Of a stretch of DNA of 11,675 nt, positions 1 through 5,651 are shown piece by piece. Position 1 is the stretch's first letter; the number at the start of each line of letters is the position of its first letter. The notes under the pieces were generated by a model. The model saw only the letters and a list, made by a program, of their open reading frames with translations. It had not been told where the DNA came from and did no database searches. This DNA is from Pseudomonadota bacterium (GTDB lineage Bacteria > Pseudomonadota > Alphaproteobacteria > Rhizobiales > Rhizobiaceae). The stretch lies in contig QGUU01000037.1 in NCBI GenBank assembly GCA_003242525.1, forward strand, positions 1-11,675, in the 5' to 3' direction. The position numbers were made by a program, and so were the translations under genes.

Positions 1-632
1 GCGGTCGAGCTGCTGACGTAGTTTCCAGCGGATATGGGAAGAATGCCAACGACACCGGGGATCGGTGAAACCACCGACCGTCGATCAAGTTCGACCTGCG
101 CCTCATGGACGGTGAGTTCGGCGTTGCGCAACTCCAGTTCGGCGTCGCTGAGCTGCACCGCAGTTGCAGCGTTCGAGGCGCGCAGCGTACGCAAACGCTC
201 CACCCTGGCGCGGGCATCATCCCGTGCCGCCAGCGCCTTCTGGAGCGCAATCTCCTCGACCTCGGAATCCAGCGTGGCGATGACCTGGCCGGCTTCGACA
301 TGTGCGCCGGATTCCACCAGGAATTCCTTCAGCCGGCCGGACGTGTAGGGCGTCACCGCCACCGTTGCCTTGGCTCGGCCGGTGCCGATTGCCTGCAAAC
401 GGTCGTTGATGGTGGCCATTCGCACCGGCTGGGTGACGACGTAAATTCCCTGTTCGTCGCTATTGGCGATATTGCGGGACGGTTCGACATTGGAGCGTGG
501 GGCGGAAGCATGGGCCCATTCAATCCCCCAGCGGTCGAGCACGTCCGCCGCCCCAGGAAAGAACAACACCCAGCCCAAGGCTGCTCCGGCCAGGATCACC
601 AGCGTAAGAACGATCTGTTTCCAGGTGGCCAT
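1..632 (-). CDS. RND efflux pump periplasmic adaptor (HlyD/AcrA family), N-terminal part
   Basis: About 210 N-terminal residues are visible; the C-terminus lies beyond the left edge. The protein links an inner-membrane RND pump to an outer-membrane channel. Seen in the translation: a membrane anchor or uncleaved signal at about residues 5-25 (TWKQIVLTLVILAGAALGW), a first lipoyl half near 95-120 (SGRLKEFLVESGAHVEAGQV), an Ala/Glu/Arg-rich coiled-coil hairpin at about 120-178, and a second lipoyl half (SPIPGVVGILPISAGNYVSSST), in the order usual for this family. The ATG at 632 is chosen because it places the hydrophobic segment right at the N-terminus. In-frame ATGs at 701 and 710 would add an Arg-rich, unconserved-looking stretch and cannot be excluded; no start has a strong Shine-Dalgarno site. 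The pump gene would be expected further left, outside the window. It is transcribed away from the catabolic genes and is probably unrelated to them. Confidence 0.88.
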   Translation of the reverse strand, partial: MATWKQIVLTLVILAGAALGWVLFFPGAADVLDRWGIEWAHASAPRSNVEPSRNIANSDEQGIYVVTQPVRMATINDRLQAIGTGRAKATVAVTPYTSGRLKEFLVESGAHVEAGQVIATLDSEVEEIALQKALAARDDARARVERLRTLRASNAATAVQLSDAELELRNAELTVHEAQVELDRRSVVSPIPGVVGILPISAGNYVSSST

Positions 633-738
633 CAATACCCCGGCTGACTGTTCGGATTCGTCTGCCGGCCTCCCGCCCGCCCGACGAACAAACGCGTGCA
701 TGCCCCGCATGCCGCGACGCAAATTACCGCGTCTTTAT

Positions 739-760
739 GGCAATTCTCCAAGGAATTGGC
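739..760. promoter_or_regulatory. Palindromic candidate operator downstream of the efflux promoter
   Basis: CAATTC (741-746) and GAATTG (753-758) form a perfect 6-bp inverted repeat around a 6-base centre. A further G-C pair lies at 739/760 after one mismatch. It sits where transcription of the efflux operon would begin, the usual place for a TetR- or MarR-type repressor of an RND pump. No such regulator gene is in the window. Binding is an inference from symmetry and position. Confidence 0.35.
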
Positions 761-766
761 ACATTA

Positions 767-788
767 ATTATACGTAACGTTGAGGGGC
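767..788 (+). repeat. Motif ATACG-N3-CGTTGAGGGGC, copy 1
   Basis: Bases 770-788 read ATACG, three variable bases, then CGTTGAGGGGC. The same arrangement occurs in the same orientation at 1713-1731. The two copies flank the RpiR gene; this one overlaps the -10 box of the efflux promoter. It contains the palindrome TACGTA at 771-776, which recurs at 1700-1705. It may be a regulator binding site, a remnant duplication, or chance. Confidence 0.4.
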
Positions 789-797
789 GGCTGTCAG
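767..797 (-). promoter_or_regulatory. Candidate sigma70 promoter for the efflux adaptor gene
   Basis: On the minus strand, CTGACA (797-792, five of six matches to the -35 consensus) is followed after 19 bases by a perfect TATAAT (772-767). Transcription would start near 760, upstream of every possible start of the adaptor gene. The -35 box overlaps the stop codon of the RpiR regulator gene. The 19-base spacer is longer than the ideal 17, so this is a good but unproven assignment. Confidence 0.5.
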
Positions 798-1600
798 CGC
801 AGGTTCTCCATTTCCCGCAACCTGCGGGCGCTGTCGGCTTCAAGCTGACGGGTGATGGCGCCTATCAGCGTCTCGGCGACGACGAACAGGGCGGCCGAGG
901 AATCCCAGGCGGATGGTACGGCGGTTCGCCCCGCGATGACGTGGCGGGCGAATTTCGTGACCGGCGACAGCCACTGGTCCGTGAACAGGATGATCTGAAC
1001 CCCGCGACGATGCGCCTTCTCGGCGATGTCGAGAAGGCTTTCCTGATAGCGGCGGATATCGAAGATCAGCAGCACGTCGCGCTTGCCCATGTCGATCAGG
1101 CGGTCGCGCCACATGCTTTCCTGACCTGCAAGATGGAAGACGTTGGGGCGGATGATTGCGAGATGGGCCGCCATGTAACGGGCCAGCGGATCGGTGAAGC
1201 GGCCGCCGACGAGATACATGTGGCCGCGCCGTTCCGTGAGCCGTCGCACTATCTCGCCAACCTGCCTGTCCGAGAGGTGGCGGAATGTCTCGCGGATGTT
1301 GTCCACCGTCGCCTCCACCATGGGAGAGACGGCGCCTTCCGGCCCGAGCGGTCGTGCAGCGGGCGACTGCAATTGCGCAGCCAGTTCCTCCTGGAGGGAC
1401 GCCTGGAATTCGGAATAGTTGTGAAAGCCCAGCCGGGCCACGAAGCGCAGAATGGTTGGCGAAGAGACTCCGGCAGCCTGCGCAAATTCGGCAACGGTCT
1501 TGAGACCGATGAGCGGATAGTTGGCGACCAGAGTCTGCGCCGCCCGCCGTTCCCCCGCCGGCAACTCCCCCATGCGATCGGCAATCAGTTCCGCAATCAT
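794..1600 (-). CDS. MurR/RpiR family transcriptional regulator
   Basis: A 268-residue protein, the usual size for this family. An N-terminal HTH_6 domain covers about residues 1-75, with the helix-turn-helix around TVAEFAQAAGVSSPTILRF (35-53) and the typical RFVARLGFHNYSEFQ continuation. A C-terminal SIS (sugar isomerase-like) domain covers about 125-250, from HMYLVGGRF to the hydrophobic VVAETLIGAI segment. SIS domains in this family bind sugar phosphates or other small metabolites; several relatives control amino acid, amine or inositol catabolism. The start at 1600 is preceded by a purine-rich GAGGGGGGAT tract serving as a ribosome site. The gene is transcribed divergently from the catabolic operon beginning at 1735 and is the obvious candidate to control it. 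The ligand cannot be read from the sequence. Long open frames on the opposite strand of this gene are shadows. Confidence 0.92.
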   Translation of the reverse strand: MIAELIADRMGELPAGERRAAQTLVANYPLIGLKTVAEFAQAAGVSSPTILRFVARLGFHNYSEFQASLQEELAAQLQSPAARPLGPEGAVSPMVEATVDNIRETFRHLSDRQVGEIVRRLTERRGHMYLVGGRFTDPLARYMAAHLAIIRPNVFHLAGQESMWRDRLIDMGKRDVLLIFDIRRYQESLLDIAEKAHRRGVQIILFTDQWLSPVTKFARHVIAGRTAVPSAWDSSAALFVVAETLIGAITRQLEADSARRLREMENLR

Positions 1601-1643
1601 ATCCCCCCTCGCTCACCCTTCCGGGGATGATGCCAAAACAAAT

Positions 1644-1670
1644 TTGACAAAGCTGCGCAAAGTGTATGAA
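1644..1670 (+). promoter_or_regulatory. Candidate promoter of the plus-strand catabolic operon
   Basis: A perfect TTGACA (1644-1649) is followed after 15 bases by TATGAA (1665-1670, a weak -10 box). It is the best sigma70-like site in the divergent region. Transcription would start near 1677, which excludes an upstream in-frame ATG at 1666 as the start of the first gene and favours 1735. A perfect 7-bp inverted repeat, GGATGAT (1625-1631) and ATCATCC (1671-1677), brackets the promoter and could hold two operator half sites. The spacer is short, as in promoters that need an activator. Confidence 0.4.
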
Positions 1671-1693
1671 ATCATCCGTACCGGCGCAACGCG

Positions 1694-1721
1694 ATAAAAT
1701 ACGTACCATAAGATACGCGCC
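1694..1721 (+). repeat. Tandem 14-bp imperfect direct repeat, candidate operator
   Basis: ATAAAATACGTACC (1694-1707) is followed immediately by ATAAGATACGCGCC (1708-1721), with 11 of 14 positions identical. It lies just downstream of the presumed transcription start and upstream of the first start codon, a suitable place for repressor binding by the divergent RpiR protein. The assignment to RpiR is inferred from location only. Confidence 0.4.
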
Positions 1722-1731
1722 GTTGAGGGGC
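1713..1731 (+). repeat. Motif ATACG-N3-CGTTGAGGGGC, copy 2
   Basis: This is the second copy of the motif at 770-788: 16 of 19 positions are identical, including an uninterrupted 11-base block. Here the GAGGGG also serves as the probable ribosome binding site of the gene starting at 1735, which may explain conservation of that half. Confidence 0.4.
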
Positions 1732-1734
1732 TCG

Positions 1735-2547
1735 ATGGGGATAAAGAGGCTCGAAAACCTGGTCATATCGGACTCCGTCAGGGTTACAAATCCTGGTGGG
1801 CGGGGGCGGTTGGTCCTGACCTGCGACCACGCGTCAAATTACCTGCCGCCGGAGTTCGGTACGCTGGGCCTGCAAGAGGAAGATCTCATCCGCCACATCG
1901 CATGGGATCCGGGAGCGCTGCAGGTCGCGCGGCTACTTGCCGAGGCACTGGATGCGGTTCTGGTCGAAACATGCATTTCCCGCCTTGTGCTTGACTGCAA
2001 CCGGCCGCTGGATGCGCCAGATCTCATCCCTCCAGTCAGCGAGACGACCCCGATTCCCGGCAATGCGGGAATTTCGGATTCGGAGCGGACGGCGCGGATC
2101 GAGCGCTGCTGGAAGCCCTTCCACGAAACGGTAGAAAGGTTGCTGGAGGAGCGTGTTTCAGCGGGTCGTGAAACCTGGCTGATGTCGGTGCATTCTTTCA
2201 ATCCGATCTACAAGGGCGTGATGCGGCCCTGGCAGATCGGCATCATTCACGATGAAGATACGAGGCTTGCGGCACCATTCATTTCTGCGCTGGAGGCGCA
2301 GGGCAGCCTGTCGGTTGGCATCAACGAACCTTACTCACCTGCGGACAGGGTCTATTTCACGCTTGAGCAACACGCGCGTCCACGCGGCTTGCCCTGCGCC
2401 ATGGTCGAGATCCGCAATGACGAAATCGCCGATGAGGCCGGCCAGGCACGTTGGGCTGAGCTTCTGGCCGGTATACTGTCAAAACTCAAAATTGGGATCG
2501 ATGGAGAGTCGGACGTGATTCCCAAGGCAGGGGGGCAGCATGCCTGA
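1735..2547 (+). CDS. N-formylglutamate amidohydrolase (HutG-like) family protein
   Basis: A 270-residue protein with the family's signature blocks: CDHASN (30-35), the IAWDPGA block (55-61), SRLVLDCNRP (82-91), VHSFNP (152-157) and RGLPCAMVEIRNDEI (217-231). These His, Asp, Glu and Arg residues fit the metal- and substrate-binding site known for the fold. Classic members split N-formyl-L-glutamate into formate and glutamate in histidine breakdown, but no other hut gene is nearby. Many relatives in rhizobia lie beside transporters and have no proven substrate. Here the gene opens an operon with a TRAP transporter and overlaps the next start by 8 bases. The start at 1735 has GAGGGG four bases upstream; an in-frame ATG at 1666 would add 23 unconserved-looking residues and lies at the promoter. 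It could act on a gamma-glutamyl or N-acyl-glutamate intermediate; that is inference. Confidence 0.87.
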   Translation: MGIKRLENLVISDSVRVTNPGGRGRLVLTCDHASNYLPPEFGTLGLQEEDLIRHIAWDPGALQVARLLAEALDAVLVETCISRLVLDCNRPLDAPDLIPPVSETTPIPGNAGISDSERTARIERCWKPFHETVERLLEERVSAGRETWLMSVHSFNPIYKGVMRPWQIGIIHDEDTRLAAPFISALEAQGSLSVGINEPYSPADRVYFTLEQHARPRGLPCAMVEIRNDEIADEAGQARWAELLAGILSKLKIGIDGESDVIPKAGGQHA

Positions 2548-3052
2548 GCCCATCAAGTTTTTCGTGCGTCATGTAGACCGCTTCAACTACAGGGTTGGGC
2601 GGATCGCCATGTACCTCATATTCCCGATGGGGGCGATCCTGCTCTATTCGACGCTGGCGCGCATCGTTTTCGGCTACCCGGTGAACTGGGTGCTGGAAAT
2701 GTCCCAGTTCCTGCTGTCGGCCTATTATCTGTTGGGCGGCGCCTATTCGATGCAGCTCGATGCGCATGTGCGCATGGACCTGTTCTATGGTGCAATGAAG
2801 CCGAGAACGCGGGCGATCACTGACTCGATCACCATCATTTTCGTGATCTTCTATCTCGTCGTCCTGTTCTGGGGCGGTGTGTCCTCCACGAACTATTCCA
2901 TCGTCTACAACCAGAAGAACTACACGGCCTGGGCCCCGGTGCTGTGGCCGGTAAAGGTCTTCATGACGCTCGGCATCTTCCTGATGCTGCTGCAGACCAT
3001 TTCCCAGTTCTTCAAGGATGTCGCGGAAGCGCGTGGAAAGCCGATCAAATGA
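2540..3052 (+). CDS. TRAP transporter small permease (DctQ family)
   Basis: A 170-residue membrane protein, normal length for the 4-TM DctQ subunit. Hydrophobic segments fall at about 22-43, 51-70, 96-114 and 133-155. The QLDAHVRMDLFYG block (72-84) after the second segment is typical of the family. It pairs with the large permease encoded next to form a sodium- or proton-driven, binding-protein-dependent importer in the inner membrane. The start overlaps the end of the amidohydrolase gene and is preceded by a purine-rich AGGGGGGCAGC. The stop overlaps the start of the next gene in an ATGA, so the two permease subunits are probably translated together. The imported compound cannot be read from this subunit. 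Confidence 0.93.
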   Translation: MPEPIKFFVRHVDRFNYRVGRIAMYLIFPMGAILLYSTLARIVFGYPVNWVLEMSQFLLSAYYLLGGAYSMQLDAHVRMDLFYGAMKPRTRAITDSITIIFVIFYLVVLFWGGVSSTNYSIVYNQKNYTAWAPVLWPVKVFMTLGIFLMLLQTISQFFKDVAEARGKPIK

Positions 3053-4377
3053 GTTCCGAATTCATCACCCTTTTCATGTTTGCCTCGATGCTGATCCTGA
3101 TGGCCACGGGCCAGCGGGTCTATGGCGTCATCGGTGCCGTCGGGGCCGGAGCGGCGCTGTGGCTGTGGGGTACCGGCTCCTTCGAGCTTCCCTTCAACGC
3201 GGCTTTCCAGGTGCTCAACTGGTATCCGCTGATCACCGTGCCGTTCTTCGTCTTCATGGGCTACATGCTGTCGGAGTCCGGTATCGCCAACAATCTCTAC
3301 CGGATGTTCCATGTGTGGTTCGGCCCGGTGCGCGGCGGGCTGGCGATCGGCACCATGGGCCTCATGATTGTCATCTCGATGCTGAACGGCCTGTCGGTTG
3401 CAGGCATGGCGATCGGCGCAACCGTGGCGCTGCCGGAACTTCTGCGGCGCGGCTACGACAAGGTCATGATCACGGGCGTGATCCAGGGTGGCTCATCGCT
3501 CGGCATCATGGGGCCGCCAAGCGTTGTGCTCATTCTCTATGCCATGATCGCACGCCAGCCGGTACTGCAGCTGTGGCTTGCCGGCATCGGTCCGTTCATC
3601 CTGATGGCGATCGTCTTCACGCTCTATATCTACATACGCTGCCGCCTGCAGCCGGAATTGGGCCCGGCGCTGCCCGCGGAAGAGCGTGCCAAGATCACCT
3701 GGCACGAAAAGCTGGTTCTGCTGCGTGAAGGCCTTCTACCCTTCGGCCTGTTCGCCACCATCATGGGTCTGTTCTTCTCGGGCACGACCAGCCTTGTCGA
3801 GACCTCCATGGTGGGTGCGCTGCTGGCGCTGCTGGCGGCGTGGGCCACGGGCAAGCTGGACCGTCGCGTGATCGAGGAAACGACGCGCAATACGCTGTCC
3901 GTCTCGGCCATGTTCCTCTGGATCATTCTCGGCGCGCTGTGCTTCAGCGCCGTCTATGACGGGCTGGGCGCCATCAAGGCGATCGAGAACCTGCTCCTGC
4001 ACACATGGGAGCTCAGCCCCTGGGGCGTGCTGTCGATGATGCTGCTGTCCTTCATCATCCTCGGCATGTTCCTCGACGATACGGCCATGCTGGTCATCGT
4101 CGCGCCGCTCTATATTCCGCTGGTCAAGCTGCTGGGCTTTGATCTCATCTGGTTCGGCATTCTCTACACCATCACCTGCCAGATCGCTTACATCGTCCCG
4201 CCTTTCGGCTACAATCTGTTCCTGATGCGGGCCATGGCGCCGCCGGAGATCACCATCGTCGACATCTACAAGTCGATCGTGCCGTTCTTCTTCCTGATGG
4301 TGTTGTGCATGATCATCATCATGGTCTTCCCGGACATCGCGATGTGGCTGCCGGATGTATACTCCGGGAAGAGATAG
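3049..4377 (+). CDS. TRAP transporter large permease (DctM family)
   Basis: A 442-residue polytopic membrane protein, about twelve segments, full length for the transport-catalysing DctM subunit. Family blocks seen: GGSSLGIMGPPSVVLILYA (147-165), GMFLDDTAMLVIVAPLY (339-355) and IVPPFGYNLFL (382-392). The start at 3049 (ATGAGTTCC) overlaps the stop of the small permease. A longer frame opening at 2944 lies inside the previous gene and its extra residues are not membrane-like, so it is rejected. DctM binds and moves the solute delivered by the periplasmic protein encoded downstream. Since that binding-protein gene carries a stop codon (5110-5112), the importer may be non-functional in this strain unless another binding protein serves it. 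Confidence 0.95.
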   Translation: MSSEFITLFMFASMLILMATGQRVYGVIGAVGAGAALWLWGTGSFELPFNAAFQVLNWYPLITVPFFVFMGYMLSESGIANNLYRMFHVWFGPVRGGLAIGTMGLMIVISMLNGLSVAGMAIGATVALPELLRRGYDKVMITGVIQGGSSLGIMGPPSVVLILYAMIARQPVLQLWLAGIGPFILMAIVFTLYIYIRCRLQPELGPALPAEERAKITWHEKLVLLREGLLPFGLFATIMGLFFSGTTSLVETSMVGALLALLAAWATGKLDRRVIEETTRNTLSVSAMFLWIILGALCFSAVYDGLGAIKAIENLLLHTWELSPWGVLSMMLLSFIILGMFLDDTAMLVIVAPLYIPLVKLLGFDLIWFGILYTITCQIAYIVPPFGYNLFLMRAMAPPEITIVDIYKSIVPFFFLMVLCMIIIMVFPDIAMWLPDVYSGKR

Positions 4378-4401
4378 GCTGGTGGAAACGATGGAGGTGC
4401 A

Positions 4402-4473
4402 ATGGGCTATGTGATCCAGGGGAAGGCAGGCAGGTACGGCGCCGATCGCGACCGATCCTCCCTGCTCGAATGA
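4402..4473 (+). CDS. Possible 23-residue small protein (smORF)
   Basis: In the 120-base gap between the TRAP permease and binding-protein genes, an ATG at 4402 has a near-perfect Shine-Dalgarno GGAGGT five bases upstream. It opens a 23-codon frame ending in TGA at 4471. The peptide begins MGYVIQGKAGRYG and is mildly charged with no membrane segment. I do not recognise it. A CCTCC at 4457-4461 could pair with the GGAGG and modulate access. It may be a genuine small gene, a leader controlling the binding-protein gene 25 bases further on, or a decayed remnant. Confidence 0.25.
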   Translation: MGYVIQGKAGRYGADRDRSSLLE

Positions 4474-4497
4474 ACTGACTTCAATGGGAGAACTGAA

Positions 4498-5562
4498 ATG
4501 ACTGGTAGAAAAACCATCAACAAGCGTGAGTTCCTACGCAAATCCATTCTGACTGGCGCGGGCGCCGTGGGCGCCACGACGCTGGCTGCCCCCTATGTGA
4601 AGGCGCAGGCGCCCATCAAGTGGCGTCTCCAGACCTACGCCGGACCCGCCCTTGCCGATCACGTGTGCAGGCCGGGCGTGGAAGCCTTCAACAAGGCCGC
4701 GCATGGCGAGATGGAAATCGAGATGTACACGGCCGACCAGCTCGTGCCCCATGGCGAGCTCTTCCGCGCCGTCCAGTCCGGAACCATCGATGCGGCACAG
4801 AGCGACGACGACTCGGCGGCTGCGCCGGTCGACGTCAAGGTGTTTGGGGCCTACTTCCCGCTGGCGTCGCGCTATTCGCTCGACGTGCCGGCGCTCTGGC
4901 ATTGGCACGGCCTCAAGGAGATCTGGGAAGAGGCCTATGCGGAGGTTCCCGGCGTCACCTGGCTCAGCAGCGGCGCGTGGGACCCGTGCAACTTCGGCAC
5001 GACCAAGCCCATCCGGTCGCTGGACGACCTCAAGGGCCTGCGCGTCTATACCTTCCCGACTGGCGGCCAGTTCCTCTCGCGCTTCGGCGTCGTGCCGGTG
5101 ACGCGGCCCTAAGGAGACCTTGAGGTTGCCTTGCAGACGGGTGAACTGGACGGCGTGTGCTGGTGCGGTATCACCGAAATGCACACGGTGGGCTGGGCCA
5201 ATGTGCTGAAATACTTCCTCACCAACCCGCTCTCGGGCGCCTGGGCCGGCTCCTATTTTGTCAATACCGACAAGTGGAATGCGGTGCCGGATCACCTCAA
5301 GCAATTGTTCCACATGTCCATCGATACGTCGCACTATTATCGCCAGCACTGGTACTGGGCGGGCGAAGCGAAATACCGTAACGAGGGCAAGCTGGAACTC
5401 ACCTCAATTCCGGAGGCCGAGTGGAAGAAGGTCGAGGAAGAGGCATCCAAGTTCTGGGACGAGGTCGCCGCCCAGAGCGAGCGTTGCAAGAAGGTCGTCG
5501 AGATCATCAAGGCCTACAACCAGTCGATGACCAAGGCCGGCCCGCCCTACCGCTACGGCTGA
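4498..5562 (+). pseudogene. TRAP transporter substrate-binding protein (DctP family), interrupted by in-frame TAA
   Basis: Read through one TAA at 5110-5112 (codon 205), the frame encodes 354 residues, normal for a DctP-type periplasmic binding protein. The N-terminus has a Tat-like signal with Lys-Arg in place of Arg-Arg (KREFLRKS, residues 9-16), a hydrophobic stretch and an AQA cleavage site near 37. The binding region GTTKPIRSLDDLKGLRVYTF precedes the break. After it the same frame continues with ALQTGELDGVCWCGITEMHTVGWA, a typical DctP block. There is no frameshift and no other stop, so this is a single recent nonsense change or a sequence error. The change yields TAAGGAG, a Shine-Dalgarno-like string, but the next in-frame TTG (5131) is too far away and the second half would lack an export signal. 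The start has GGGAG seven bases upstream. It lies downstream of both permease genes and should feed them. Confidence 0.85.
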
Positions 5563-5582
5563 GGGCCGTCATAATACGCTTT

Positions 5583-5609
5583 GTCCGGCCGCCTTTTTGG
5601 CGGCCGGAC
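5583..5609 (+). terminator. Strong hairpin terminator after the TRAP genes
   Basis: GTCCGGCCGCC (5583-5593) and GGCGGCCGGAC (5599-5609) form a perfect 11-bp stem with a TTTTT loop, 20 bases after the binding-protein stop codon. The following CCCGTTTTC is only a weak T-tract. It may terminate partially and lower expression of the ligase/dehydrogenase genes, or protect the upstream mRNA end. Confidence 0.65.
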
Positions 5610-5651
5610 CCCGTTTTCAAACACGATCCACCGGGTTGGAGAGCTTAAAGG

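Larger units (their letters stand above)
633..793. other. Short intergenic region between efflux adaptor and RpiR genes
   Basis: These 161 bases hold the efflux promoter, the CAATTC/GAATTG dyad and motif copy 1 listed separately. The part 633-710 could be the 5' end of the adaptor gene if an upstream start is used. Confidence 0.5.

Noticed and set aside
757..771. Sigma54-like TGGCAC sequence upstream of the efflux gene
   Set aside because: The GC dinucleotide required about ten bases after GG is missing (AT is found), so it does not fit the -24/-12 consensus.
737..1630. 297-codon plus-strand frame across the RpiR gene
   Set aside because: The minus-strand frame has a full HTH plus SIS protein; this one has no domain and starts inside the efflux control region.
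1666..1734. Upstream start for the amidohydrolase gene adding 23 residues
   Set aside because: The ATG falls within the predicted -10 box, lacks a ribosome site, and the extra residues are encoded by the repeat-bearing control region.
2944..3048. Upstream start for the TRAP large permease adding 35 residues
   Set aside because: This stretch lies inside the DctQ gene; the ATGA overlap at 3049 is the usual start and gives a normal-length protein.
5110..5130. Programmed recoding or a split two-gene binding protein at the TAA
   Set aside because: TAA is not a selenocysteine or pyrrolysine codon, no slippery or stimulatory structure was seen, and the second half would have no export signal. A mutation or sequence error is simpler.
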